From Clostridiales bacterium (GTDB lineage Bacteria; Bacillota; Clostridia; Peptostreptococcales; Anaerovoracaceae), in assembly GCA_012513435.1 (NCBI GenBank), contig JAAZCE010000018.1, positions 1 through 64,000 on the forward strand: a stretch of 64,000 nucleotides of DNA. Reading direction: 5' to 3'. A model generated the notes under the pieces. The model was not told the origin of the DNA and searched no databases. It was given only the letters and a program-made list of their open reading frames with translations. The stretch's first letter is position 1. Every line of letters starts with the position of its first letter. Both the position numbers and the translations under genes were made by a program. Positions 1 to 9,114 of the stretch are shown one piece after another.

Positions 1-332
1 TCCTTATAGGGTGTGTTGGGCACGTTGAGAAGAGCCTCCCTCAGCTTGGCCTCCACTTGGCTTACCTGACCATCAAGAATCTTGATTTCCTCGGAGAGGG
101 CTTTCATCTCAGTCATCAATGATCCTGTATCCTTGCCTTCCTTTTTCATGACAGGAATCTGCTTTGATGAAATGCTCTGCTGATTTTTCATCTGCTCTAC
201 CTTGGCGAGTATCTCTCTTCTTCGCTTGTCGTATTCCAAAACGTCATCTATCCCGAAATCTCCGTGCCCTCTGGACATCACAGACTTTTTGACACCTTCA
301 AAATCCTCTCTTATTCTCTTAATATCTAACAT
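1..332 (-). CDS. serS: Seryl-tRNA synthetase, N-terminal part (gene runs off the window)
   Basis: Charges tRNA-Ser with serine in the cytoplasm. Only about 110 codons lie in the window. Translation from the ATG at 332 begins MLDIKRIRED and continues through a long charged helical arm (KVEQMKNQQ, EMKALSEEIK) to LLNVPNTPYK; this is the coiled-coil tRNA-binding arm and the N-P motif at its exit seen in bacterial SerRS. A GGAGG lies 8-14 bases upstream of the start. It follows the glutamine synthetase gene by about 20 bases on the same strand and is probably cotranscribed. The catalytic core is outside the window. Confidence 0.93.
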   Translation of the reverse strand, partial: MLDIKRIREDFEGVKKSVMSRGHGDFGIDDVLEYDKRRREILAKVEQMKNQQSISSKQIPVMKKEGKDTGSLMTEMKALSEEIKILDGQVSQVEAKLREALLNVPNTPYK

Positions 333-351
333 TGCAGTTTCCTCCGTCTAT

Positions 352-2268
352 CTAAAACAAATTCTTTTTATAGGTCATATATAAATCAGTAAGCTCAGCT
401 ACCTTCTCCTGCATCTCTATCTGCAGATGTGAAGCCGTATCGTAATCCTTAGCATCTAAGGCATTGACGATTCTTGTAAGCAAGCATTCTTCATCTAAGG
501 TGTTTCTTCCAAGTTGATTTCTAAGACGCTGTATTTTCTCCCAATAGTGCCTGTCATAGTCTACACAGTCAATCTCTTCATGAGCCTTAGTGCATGCTCT
601 CAGCAAATCCATTGTCTCCGGAACTATTCTGTTGTGAAGCTCGGTTGACCACTGTTCTAGGACAGCTTCTCTGTATGAAACCAGAGCCATTTCCGTCATA
701 ACATCGTCTCTCTTGAATATTTCAAGCTTTTCCGGATATTTTTCAAAGGCCTGAATGTTCTCCCAAACGGTCCTCGGCGCAACTCCGAAGTACTTGTCTC
801 TCTCTTCCTGAGTGTACTCGTCAAAAACATCCTTTTCGCTTCTGTACATTCTATCCTTGCTCAGATAAAAATCCTCCTGCCCATAGTCCTTTGAAATGGA
901 CACCTCCAATTCCTCCGGCACCTTCTTGTTTTCAAGAGCCTCCTTAACGCCGTCTAGCATGGCCATATAGGATGCCGCCAATATCAAATATGTATTGCTC
1001 TTAGGGTTAGGCGACCTTAATTCAAATCTTGTAGCAAGAGGGTTTCCCACCTCTCTTACGAGACCTACAAGAACGGTTCTGTTTCTTGAAGGCATTTTAG
1101 CATTATGTCCTAATGATGTAACCGTACATACGGGAGCTTCAAATCCCGGCTTCAATCTGTTGAGAGAATCGTTGCTGGATGCAACAAAAGGATTTATTAC
1201 ATCGTAGTTCTTCAGAAGACCCATAAGAGCTCCGAAGCCTATTGGATTCAAGAACTGATTCTCCGTATCTACCGAAGAAAACATGTTCACCGTCCTCCCA
1301 TCCTTAAGCTTGGCAGCTACTCCCATATGAGTATGCTCCCCGTTTCCTGCAACTCCCTCCATAGGCTTAGCCATGAAGGTAACCTCTAGGCCGTATGTCC
1401 TGAATATATCTCTCAGAACGTATTTTATATGATTTTCATTGTCCGCCGCCTGAACGGCTGATGAGTATTTCCAATCTATTTCGAGCTGTTCCATAACATG
1501 GTCATAATTTCCCGAATTTCCTAGCTTGGCCTTTATTCCGCCAACCTCCTTATGACCCATTTCCATATCAAATCCGTATTTTTGCAGAATTAGAAGAACC
1601 TCCTCCAGGGCTGTTCTCACAGGCCCGCTTGTCCGCTTCCAATACTGCTCCTTAAGCATCTGCGCTGTTGAAAGCTGCTCTCTGTCTGCATCGTCGTCTG
1701 GTGTCTTGACCCAGAATTCCAGCTCTGTAGCCGCCGTAATCAATATTTCGTCTATTTCATCCACACTGTCTATATCCATGTAGTCGAACACGTACGGATA
1801 GTCCCTTATCAACTTAAGTAAGTCCTTCTTAAAGTTGGAAATAGCGTCTCTCAGAATTACTCTGGAGCCCACTCTTTCCGAATCATTGTGAATGAGAGAG
1901 GAAGGTATCCTTAAGGTTCCCACTGGAAGCCCTGTATCCGGGTCCGGATAGTTGAAGTTGTGGTCAACAAACCACGCAACCGTCCTGTCCGGAATAATGT
2001 CAACCTTCGCATTATTGAGTTTTGCGATTTTGGGCAGCACTACGCTGGACCCATCGGTTTGAACGCCATTCCTCATGAATTTTTCAATGTCCTCCAGGAA
2101 TTCCCCAACGGGAATTTTTTCATCCGTATCGTGGCCGCCTACATCGATTCCCACAAGAGACACAAATTTAACCTCAGGATGGGCTGTCAAAACAGCCTTG
2201 ATATCCCGTTCACTGTGCTTGTCAGCCGGAATCGCATACAGCATTTTATCTAAGTCATATGCTAACAT
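352..2268 (-). CDS. glnA: Glutamine synthetase, long clostridial form
   Basis: ATP-dependent amidation of glutamate to glutamine. The protein is 638 residues from the ATG at 2268, chosen because GGAGG sits ten bases upstream; an upstream in-frame extension (to 2364) lacks a ribosome site. Family features: the metal-site strand TELEFWV (about residue 181), EMGHKEVGG (about 237), the signature region KPMEGVAGNGEHTHMG (about 301) and NRTVLVG...TRFELRSPNP (about 396-422). It is longer than type I GlnA (about 450) because of a large C-terminal helical extension, and shorter than classical type III enzymes. The subfamily is uncertain; a glutamine synthetase-like ligase acting on another amine is a less likely alternative. 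Confidence 0.85.
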   Translation of the reverse strand: MLAYDLDKMLYAIPADKHSERDIKAVLTAHPEVKFVSLVGIDVGGHDTDEKIPVGEFLEDIEKFMRNGVQTDGSSVVLPKIAKLNNAKVDIIPDRTVAWFVDHNFNYPDPDTGLPVGTLRIPSSLIHNDSERVGSRVILRDAISNFKKDLLKLIRDYPYVFDYMDIDSVDEIDEILITAATELEFWVKTPDDDADREQLSTAQMLKEQYWKRTSGPVRTALEEVLLILQKYGFDMEMGHKEVGGIKAKLGNSGNYDHVMEQLEIDWKYSSAVQAADNENHIKYVLRDIFRTYGLEVTFMAKPMEGVAGNGEHTHMGVAAKLKDGRTVNMFSSVDTENQFLNPIGFGALMGLLKNYDVINPFVASSNDSLNRLKPGFEAPVCTVTSLGHNAKMPSRNRTVLVGLVREVGNPLATRFELRSPNPKSNTYLILAASYMAMLDGVKEALENKKVPEELEVSISKDYGQEDFYLSKDRMYRSEKDVFDEYTQEERDKYFGVAPRTVWENIQAFEKYPEKLEIFKRDDVMTEMALVSYREAVLEQWSTELHNRIVPETMDLLRACTKAHEEIDCVDYDRHYWEKIQRLRNQLGRNTLDEECLLTRIVNALDAKDYDTASHLQIEMQEKVAELTDLYMTYKKNLF

Positions 2269-2376
2269 TAACCTTTTTCCTCCAATGTTTCTATGATTCT
2301 TCCCTAAAATTGGACAGAACATTCCCATCAGACCTTGTGGCCGCAACGAGAATGTTCTGAACAAGTTTCGTTTTTC

Positions 2377-5277
2377 TTATTGAAGCATATTCAAATACTT
2401 CTGTAATTCGCTTAAATACTGACCATACTTAGCCCAGTCGCCATCCTTCTGCGCACTCTCTGCATTGTTGAAAGCTTCCTGTGCCTTTTCAACTATTTCG
2501 GACTGGCTTAAACTATCATCGCTGCTCTTTTCCTTTGATGATGATTCTTCATCATCGCTGTCACTTTCGTAAGCACTTCCGTCACCAAACATCGTGTTAA
2601 GTGCTTCTGCCAGAGTTGCCTCGTAGGCAATCTTATCGCCGTATACCACTATTACTCTCTTTACTTCAGGAATACTGGAGTTGGTTGCTTCCAGATAAAC
2701 AGGTTCGATATACAGCATGGAATCTTCAATAGGAACTACGAACATATTGCCTCGGCTGTAGCTGGAACCCGATGAATTCCAAAGAGAGAATTCCTTTGAA
2801 ATCTCGGTATTCTGGTCGATTTGGGCTTCAACCTGCATAGGTCCGTAGACTATCTTGCTCTTAGGCATCTGATATACTACCAGCTGTCCATACTGATCCC
2901 CGTCACTTCGGGCGACAAGCAGCCCCATCAAATTCTTCTTATCCTTAGGTGTAAACGGTATGGAGTTGACAAACTCAGCGCCATCCTCACCCGGAAGTTT
3001 CATGATATAGTAATTCGGAGTCATGGCCTGTTCCTTAGTGCCGTAAATCTCACTCGATATCTGCCACATATCCTCGTTCTGGTAGAACACCTTGACATCA
3101 TTCATGTGATATCTTTGGTATACCCCTGCCTGAATATTCAAGAGAGTGTTCGGATATCTGATGTGTGCTCTAATAGACTCAGGCATCTCCTTCAGGTCCT
3201 TGAATAGTGCAGGGTATATGGATTCAAAGGTCTGTGCTATAGGGTCCGTTTCGTCTACTATATAGTAATTTGTTTCTCCGTTATAAGCATTTACTACTAC
3301 CTTTACGGAGTTCCTGATATAGTTTGCCTTTGATTCCTCGCTGTATGGCTCTGAGTAAGGATACATGGAGGTATAGGTATACGCATCTATTATCCAGTAC
3401 AAATTGCCGTCAGCTGTTATCATATACGGGTCTTTATCATATTCCAGATATGGCATGATTTCCTGTACCCTTGCAGCTATATTCCTGTTTATCAGAATTT
3501 TGGAGTCGTTGTTAATATTGCTGGATACCAACATCTTAAGGCTCTTCTCCCTTACGGCAAACATAAATCTGTTGATAAGGTTCAGCTTGATTCCCGCATC
3601 ACCCTTATACTGAGCATACTTGTTGCTGTTTCCATCAGGATAATCGAATTCATCCTCAGATGTGTTAACAAGAGCGTAGTTGTTGGTAAGCTCGCCATAG
3701 TATATCTCCGGTCTGGTAATATTTATCTCTTCCACAGTTGACACAGGAGGAATACTATCAATAAGCATATCAGGCTGACCACTGGCAGTAATCTTGTCTA
3801 CTCTTGAAAGTGTGATTCCGTATCCATGAGTATATTTAAGGTGCTTGTTGAGCCAGGTATCACTAATCTTCTCCTCGTCTATTTCTCTACCTGAGAGGAA
3901 GGTCTGAGTATAATCTCCGTTTATCTTGTACCTGTCTACGTCTACATCGTTAAAGGTATAGTACTGTCTGATACTCTGCGTCTGATTATAGAAGGTCTTC
4001 GTAGGAGCATAGTCATTTATTCTGATATTGGAGATAGTATCCATATTATTTCTTATGTCATCTCCGTCCAAATCCTGACTGGCTTCAAAAGGCTTCATGT
4101 CTACATCATTCAGACCGTAAGCATACTGCGTATACTCTATGTTTCTTTCAAGGTATTTGCTCTCTTTGTTGATTTCATCAGGAGTTACTACCAGGTTTTG
4201 AACTACCAAAGCAGTTCCCGTTCCCAGTATTCCCACTACAATCATGATTATCGGCACTATGGCAGCAGGCTTAACCTTTCTCTTGGTAATGCCTATGGCA
4301 AAACCGATGGCTGCAATAACTGCCAGAGCCATGATTATTCTGTACATCCACAGGGTAATATTCACATCCGTGAAGCCTGCTCCGTAAACAGCTCCCGTGC
4401 TTCCGAAAAGCAAGGTGTACTGTTTCAGGAAGAAGTTCACTCCTACCATAAGGAAGAACAGAACTCCTACTATTATCAGCTGCTTTTCGGCTATGGTTAT
4501 AAGCATTTTGAAGTTCTTATCGTCAAAGCTCTTCTTTTTCGGAGAGCTTTTGAACTGCTTTCCGCCCATAAAGGTCTTTGTGAACTTTCCAAACATGTCG
4601 TTAAGGTTGCCAAAACCTGAACCATCTTGACCGATGCCGCTGCCCCCGGTAAAATCGCTTCCGTCGTACCTGTCTTCATCGTATTCTTCTTCCTCTGGCT
4701 CGGATTCTTCAGCTGTTTCAAACACCTGAGGAGTCCTCACAGTCAGAAGGATGAAATAATACAGGATGGTCAGCACCGCAAAGGCAATAAGCAGCAGAAT
4801 TATTATTTCATTCAACTGTTCAATAAAGTTGAGCTTGAAGGTATAGAAGGACACATCCATATTGTACAGAGGGTCCTTGATGCCAAAATCAGTGCTGTTT
4901 GAAAATTGAAGTGCCTCAAACCAGAGTTTAACAACTGCAAAATATGTGGTTATTGCGCCATATAAGCCTGCAAGTCCCCATGAAATGAGATTCAGCTTGC
5001 CATGGTCTGTCTGCTCGGTTGATGCAATTTTTTTGAAATATCCTCTTTTGAGAAATTTGAGATAAATGTACGCAAGGAAAGTAATGACTATAAACGTCGG
5101 TACACCTATCTTAAGCTGTGTAAACAGCTTGGTAAAAAATACAGACACATAATCGAGTTCCGAAAACCACAGAAAATCGGTTATGAATCCAATGAGGGCT
5201 ACAAATAACAATACTATAAGCAGTAAGACTACTATAATACCCTTGGCCCCCAGCTTCCTCTTCTTTTCTTTATCCAA
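2377..5277 (-). CDS. UPF0182 family membrane protein
   Basis: A 966-residue protein of the UPF0182 (COG1615) family, function unknown. The N-terminal third carries about seven hydrophobic segments, the first at residues 13-33 (GIIVVLLLIVLLFVALIGFI), the last near 345-365. Between segments lies an acidic, Gly-rich cytoplasmic loop (EESEPEEEEYDEDRYDG). The remainder is a large, probably extracytoplasmic domain rich in Tyr and Asn, followed by an acidic serine-rich stretch and a C-terminal helix (KYGQYLSELQKYLNMLQ). The start is a TTG at 5277 with GAGGAGG upstream. It is only 13 bases downstream of the zinc-ribbon gene, so the two are probably in one transcript. Confidence 0.9.
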   Translation of the reverse strand: MDKEKKRKLGAKGIIVVLLLIVLLFVALIGFITDFLWFSELDYVSVFFTKLFTQLKIGVPTFIVITFLAYIYLKFLKRGYFKKIASTEQTDHGKLNLISWGLAGLYGAITTYFAVVKLWFEALQFSNSTDFGIKDPLYNMDVSFYTFKLNFIEQLNEIIILLLIAFAVLTILYYFILLTVRTPQVFETAEESEPEEEEYDEDRYDGSDFTGGSGIGQDGSGFGNLNDMFGKFTKTFMGGKQFKSSPKKKSFDDKNFKMLITIAEKQLIIVGVLFFLMVGVNFFLKQYTLLFGSTGAVYGAGFTDVNITLWMYRIIMALAVIAAIGFAIGITKRKVKPAAIVPIIMIVVGILGTGTALVVQNLVVTPDEINKESKYLERNIEYTQYAYGLNDVDMKPFEASQDLDGDDIRNNMDTISNIRINDYAPTKTFYNQTQSIRQYYTFNDVDVDRYKINGDYTQTFLSGREIDEEKISDTWLNKHLKYTHGYGITLSRVDKITASGQPDMLIDSIPPVSTVEEINITRPEIYYGELTNNYALVNTSEDEFDYPDGNSNKYAQYKGDAGIKLNLINRFMFAVREKSLKMLVSSNINNDSKILINRNIAARVQEIMPYLEYDKDPYMITADGNLYWIIDAYTYTSMYPYSEPYSEESKANYIRNSVKVVVNAYNGETNYYIVDETDPIAQTFESIYPALFKDLKEMPESIRAHIRYPNTLLNIQAGVYQRYHMNDVKVFYQNEDMWQISSEIYGTKEQAMTPNYYIMKLPGEDGAEFVNSIPFTPKDKKNLMGLLVARSDGDQYGQLVVYQMPKSKIVYGPMQVEAQIDQNTEISKEFSLWNSSGSSYSRGNMFVVPIEDSMLYIEPVYLEATNSSIPEVKRVIVVYGDKIAYEATLAEALNTMFGDGSAYESDSDDEESSSKEKSSDDSLSQSEIVEKAQEAFNNAESAQKDGDWAKYGQYLSELQKYLNMLQ

Positions 5278-5290
5278 GTTATTCCTCCTC

Positions 5291-8104
5291 TTAAATCTCG
5301 TAACAATTAACCATCTTCATCACGTACTTTTTCTCCGGATACATGGAGTATACCCTATCTACGGAAGTATCCCCAATAGTTTCTCTGACCCATACATAAT
5401 ATGTGCTTCCGCCCTGTCTGATTTCGCCGATTTCAAGTTTTGAAAATTTACCATTCATCTGCGTATCCTTCAAGCCGGCAGTCTGACTGTAGAGTTTTGA
5501 GCCCTGGTCTATCATGCTGAGAATCTTTTCGTTTCCCTTGTTCATCAACGCAACTTTTCTGGCCTCAAACTCAATGATTTCGCCTACAACCTCTTCATCA
5601 TAGTAAACAGGGGAATTGTCTTTGTCTCTACCCCATTCGACTTGGGTCATAGGCTGTGATAGGACCAGGTCCGATACCTTACCGTCCCTTTGCTGGTCAT
5701 AACCTAATTCTTCATTATATACAATGCTTTTTACATTATGATTTATGTTTCTGTTCTCGTTTGCCGTTATCAGTTCCGTTTTATCCTCCATAGGCTCCAT
5801 CCTGACCTGGGCTGCGATAACGCTATACTCTGTATCTTCTCCCGTTATCAGCTGTATAACCTTGTTGAGCTGGGTATCGATGATTTCGGCAGCTTTGCTC
5901 TGTGGTGCCAAGAACTTGATTCCCATTCCCACTACCTCTACTGCGAGAATCACGATAAGGATTATGAGGACCACCTTGAGAACCACTCGGCCCTTTCCGC
6001 TTTTTTCCTCTCTTTCACCGTCAACGGCTGCTGCATCAGAAAAGTCCGCATCACCCCTTTTCCTTGCTACCTTAGCTTCCTTCGTCCTTTGCTTTTCCAG
6101 ACGCTTCTGCTCCTTGGCTCTTTGCTTTTGCTCCTTCTTGGAAAGTCCTTCGTCGTCATCGTAGAAATCGTCGCCGTAAAAATCATCCATTACGCCGTTT
6201 CCGTCTTCAGTTTGTCTCTGCTGCTCCTCCTGCTGATTTATGTAGTTGGCAGCTTCTTCATTGCCGTAATTGTCAAAATCATTTGACGGCATTTCGTCAA
6301 CCTTGTCATTATGAGGCATGATGACCGTATCGTTTAGTCCCGGATTGGTATCCATAGGCTGCTGAACCGCTTCCCCGTCCAATTCGTTAATGCTTTCAAA
6401 CTGATTGAGGAGGTCGTCTACAGTTTCTTCCCTTACAGGCTCAAAATCCAACGGCGGCGGTACTTCAGATTTCGGCTGCTGAGTCGCTACCGGCTCTGTT
6501 ATTGCCAGACTACTAAAAAAGTCTTCCTCGTCTTTGGTCATATTCACATCTTCCGATAAGGCTTTCTTGATTGGCTCCTTAGGTATTACCTTAGTTGTTT
6601 CCGCAAGTCCTGCAAGAACGGCTGACTTGTCTACTACCCTGGTCTTTCCTAAGTCCGTTTCAGAAAGAAGTGTATCTCTTCCCGTCACAGGCGGCTGCTT
6701 CTTAAGGTCTTCAAATTCTTCATCAAAGTAAGCACTTCTCGCTCTGGCCATTTCATCAATTTGACTCTTGGTTGCCTTATGTGCTTCAGCTACTTCCTTT
6801 TTCAAAGGGCTTACTGTTGCCGCCGCCGCAGTTGCCGCTTCCTGTTCCATATCTCCGCCGGACCTGATTCCGGCTACCGCCGACCTAATCTTTTCTTCCT
6901 CTTCCTTTCGCATTCTGGCTGTCTGCTCCAGAGCTTTTCTCACTTCCTCCTGAGCCACAGCCTCGTTTGCTTCGTTAGAGAGCCTTTGTCTTTCGGCCTC
7001 CAAACGTCTCTGAGCTTCCTGCTCCTCAAACCTTTGTCTGTCCTGTGTGGCCTTATATCTTGCTTCGGCTTCCGCTGCCATGCGAGCTTCCTGTTGAGCT
7101 TTTATCTTAGCAGCTTCCTGAGCAGCCCTGAGGTCTGCTTCTGCCCTGAGCCTTGCTTCTTCTTCTGCCTTTATTCTGGCCTCTGTCTCCACCCTAAGCC
7201 TTGCTGCTTCCTCAGCTCTTAGGCGTTCAGCCTCTTGTGCCCTGAGACGAGCTTCTTCCATAGCCCTCAGTCTTATCTGCTCTGCGTCCATAGCCTCTTG
7301 CTTGGCCTTCTGCTGAGCTAATTCTTCAAGCCTTGCAGCTTCAGCCTCTATCTTTTTCTGCGTCTCACTCTCTAAACGAGCCTGTTCTATAGCTGCCAGT
7401 CGAGCTTCCTCTTCAAGCCTTGCAGCTTCACGCTGTACCTCCTGCTCTTCTATCTTCTGAAGTACATCGGATTCAAAGGTTTTTGGCTGATAAGGTTTAA
7501 CGATGCCTTCCGATGCGAGAAACTCTTCCATGGTAGCATTGACCGGACGTGATTCAAATCTCTTTTCTGCCATTGATTCCGCCTGTGAAATCTCATTCTC
7601 TATAGGGTTTCCACCCTTCACCTTCTGATATTCCTTGTTCAGCAGCTGCTGGAATTCTTCATTCTTCTTGTTGAAAGTATAGAATTTGTCGATTTTGTCT
7701 GCGGCGCTTACGGGCTCCGGGCTCTGCTGCGCAGAGCTGTCGCCAAAAACAGCCCTCTCAAGGTCAGCTCCCTTCAAGGTCTCTGAAGCAGGAGCCATTG
7801 GTATTGACGGAGCCTCTGGTACGTCCTTTGGATTAGCATTCCAGTTGAAGTTGATATCCTCCGTTTTCCCTACCGTCTCTCTGTCAGGGTAATCTTCAAC
7901 ATTCCACTGGAATTCTTCAAAAACAGGAGTTCTGTGTTCCTCTTCGATTCCTAAAGCCGGCTTTGATTCCGTCCTATGTACGGGTGGTGCTTCAATGGGT
8001 TCTTCATGTGCTGCAGCTACTGGAGCTCCCACTGCCGGGCTTCCGCAATTACTGCAGAATTTCGCTCCATTTGCTATCTCGCTTCCGCAATTTTTACAAT
8101 ACAT
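5291..8104 (-). CDS. Zinc-ribbon / coiled-coil / membrane-anchored protein
   Basis: A 937-residue protein of unknown function. Order: N-terminal zinc ribbon (MYCKNCGSEIANGAKFCSNC, Cys 3, 6, 17, 20); a Pro/Glu-rich linker; a long Ala/Glu/Arg coiled coil (about residues 205-430, repeats such as ARLRAEEAARLR); an acidic disordered stretch; a Lys/Arg-rich segment (KKEQKQRAKEQKRLEKQR); one transmembrane helix (about 716-743, VVLKVVLIILIVILAVEVVG); and an extracytoplasmic C-terminal domain of about 195 residues. The ATG at 8104 is chosen over an upstream start because AGGAGG lies directly before it and it opens exactly on the ribbon. The topology suggests a cytoplasmic scaffold linked to an outside domain; this is inference. 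Confidence 0.8.
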   Translation of the reverse strand: MYCKNCGSEIANGAKFCSNCGSPAVGAPVAAAHEEPIEAPPVHRTESKPALGIEEEHRTPVFEEFQWNVEDYPDRETVGKTEDINFNWNANPKDVPEAPSIPMAPASETLKGADLERAVFGDSSAQQSPEPVSAADKIDKFYTFNKKNEEFQQLLNKEYQKVKGGNPIENEISQAESMAEKRFESRPVNATMEEFLASEGIVKPYQPKTFESDVLQKIEEQEVQREAARLEEEARLAAIEQARLESETQKKIEAEAARLEELAQQKAKQEAMDAEQIRLRAMEEARLRAQEAERLRAEEAARLRVETEARIKAEEEARLRAEADLRAAQEAAKIKAQQEARMAAEAEARYKATQDRQRFEEQEAQRRLEAERQRLSNEANEAVAQEEVRKALEQTARMRKEEEEKIRSAVAGIRSGGDMEQEAATAAAATVSPLKKEVAEAHKATKSQIDEMARARSAYFDEEFEDLKKQPPVTGRDTLLSETDLGKTRVVDKSAVLAGLAETTKVIPKEPIKKALSEDVNMTKDEEDFFSSLAITEPVATQQPKSEVPPPLDFEPVREETVDDLLNQFESINELDGEAVQQPMDTNPGLNDTVIMPHNDKVDEMPSNDFDNYGNEEAANYINQQEEQQRQTEDGNGVMDDFYGDDFYDDDEGLSKKEQKQRAKEQKRLEKQRTKEAKVARKRGDADFSDAAAVDGEREEKSGKGRVVLKVVLIILIVILAVEVVGMGIKFLAPQSKAAEIIDTQLNKVIQLITGEDTEYSVIAAQVRMEPMEDKTELITANENRNINHNVKSIVYNEELGYDQQRDGKVSDLVLSQPMTQVEWGRDKDNSPVYYDEEVVGEIIEFEARKVALMNKGNEKILSMIDQGSKLYSQTAGLKDTQMNGKFSKLEIGEIRQGGSTYYVWVRETIGDTSVDRVYSMYPEKKYVMKMVNCYEI

Positions 8105-8124
8105 TAAGTTCCTCCTTTTAGATT

Positions 8125-8607
8125 TCATTCTTTTATCAGCATTGCTAGTTCTTCTGCCGTGTATTTTTTACCGCTTTTTCCTACATCTGTTCCTGTATAT
8201 GTTTCGCTAAGCTTGTATTCTTGAATATCTGCATCATCAATGTCGTCGTAAAAATCAAGACTGATCTCCCCATAATCCTTGGTCAAGTCAGGCTTCGGTT
8301 CCGGCTCAGGCTTAAACTCCGGTTGAAGCTGGAGCTGGCTTTGAGGTTTCGGCTCGAAGGGCTCCGGTTTAAATTCTTCTATAGGGTTCTGCTTAGGACC
8401 CGGCTTCATGTCCGCCACAGGCTTGTCCGCAGATAGCTCGGCCCCCTTTTGCTTTCGGAGATATTCCGCCCTTTCCAAGCTGTCGGCAATAGCCCACATG
8501 CTATCGGTTCTTAGTTTAGTCTCACGTTTCCATACCGTAAAAATTATAATAAGAATGACGATAATAGCAACAAGCGCAACAGCAATCATGATACTTGTTA
8601 TTGTCAT
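8125..8607 (-). CDS. Small membrane-anchored protein, proline/glutamate rich
   Basis: 160 residues, not recognised. One N-terminal transmembrane helix (about residues 2-26, SIMIAVALVAIIVILIIIF) is followed by a short basic segment and a long, probably disordered stretch of alternating Pro, Glu and Lys (PKPQSQLQLQPEFKPEPEP), ending in an acidic tail (DFYDDIDDADIQEY, then AEELAMLIKE). AGGAG precedes the ATG. It ends 20 bases before the zinc-ribbon protein starts, so both and the UPF0182 gene probably form one operon. Like the zinc-ribbon protein it combines one membrane helix with low-complexity charged sequence. Confidence 0.65.
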   Translation of the reverse strand: MTITSIMIAVALVAIIVILIIIFTVWKRETKLRTDSMWAIADSLERAEYLRKQKGAELSADKPVADMKPGPKQNPIEEFKPEPFEPKPQSQLQLQPEFKPEPEPKPDLTKDYGEISLDFYDDIDDADIQEYKLSETYTGTDVGKSGKKYTAEELAMLIKE

Positions 8608-8722
8608 AAATTACTCTCCTATTTATCCATCATTGCAACTTATTGACTCAATTCAAAGTTTATGTGATTTTACAATCCTAAGTATTATACTATAATTAAA
8701 ATAATAATTCAAATATATATGC

Positions 8723-8770
8723 AAAAAAGGCGGTGTTTCCCCGTTAAAATAACGGATTTCCGCCTTTTTT
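8723..8770. terminator. Bidirectional rho-independent terminator
   Basis: An outer stem AAAAGGCGG / CCGCCTTTT surrounds an inner stem CCGTT-AAAA-TAACGG. There is an A-run on the left and a T-run on the right of the plus strand, so it can act in either direction. On the minus strand it ends the transcript of the small 56-codon gene just upstream. Confidence 0.8.
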
Positions 8771-8797
8771 TGCCTTAGTGCTTCCTAAATACAGTCC

Positions 8798-8968
8798 TTA
8801 ATACTCGTATTTTTGGTTGCTTTCGCTTCTTTCGCTTCTTTCGCTTTTCTCGTTACGCTGATTTCTCTGGTTATTCTGATTGCTCTCGTTACACTGCTTT
8901 CTTTCGTTGCTTTCGTTCTTCTGGTTTTTTTGAGCTTTGTTGCTCTGCTTATTATTTTTCATTTTCAT
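8798..8968 (-). CDS. Small low-complexity hydrophilic protein (56 aa)
   Basis: A short gene read from the ATG at 8968 to TAA at 8798, preceded by GAGGAGGG and followed within 30 bases by a strong terminator. The product begins MKMKNNKQSNKAQKNQKNES and consists almost only of Asn, Gln, Lys, Arg, Glu and Ser, with short internal repeats (NQRNQRNE, SERSERSE) and the end NQKYEY. One Cys is present. There is no hydrophobic core, so it should be disordered. Not recognised; small spore or nucleic-acid-binding peptides are possibilities only. The good ribosome site and own terminator argue that it is expressed. Confidence 0.55.
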   Translation of the reverse strand: MKMKNNKQSNKAQKNQKNESNERKQCNESNQNNQRNQRNEKSERSERSESNQKYEY

Positions 8969-9114
8969 CCCTCCTCGATTTTATTTTGTGCTTAATTGAT
9001 TTTAGATATGAGAGGAAATAAGCGGGATTTTTTATTTGTTAAATTTTATTAAAAAAAATTGTCTGCTCAAAATCCTGCCCTGCAGATCAACATTAAGCAT
9101 AGTCATTGGTATGC

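Noticed and set aside
5738-7222. Several long plus-strand open frames (up to about 180 codons) opposite the zinc-ribbon gene
   Set aside because: They are antisense shadows of the Ala/Glu/Arg-rich coiled-coil coding sequence; Ser/Leu/Phe-rich translations, no ribosome sites and no domain features.
8813-8995. Plus-strand 60-codon frame rich in Val, Leu, Ala, Phe, looking like a membrane peptide
   Set aside because: It is the complement of the low-complexity minus-strand gene, which has a strong SD and a terminator; the plus frame has neither.
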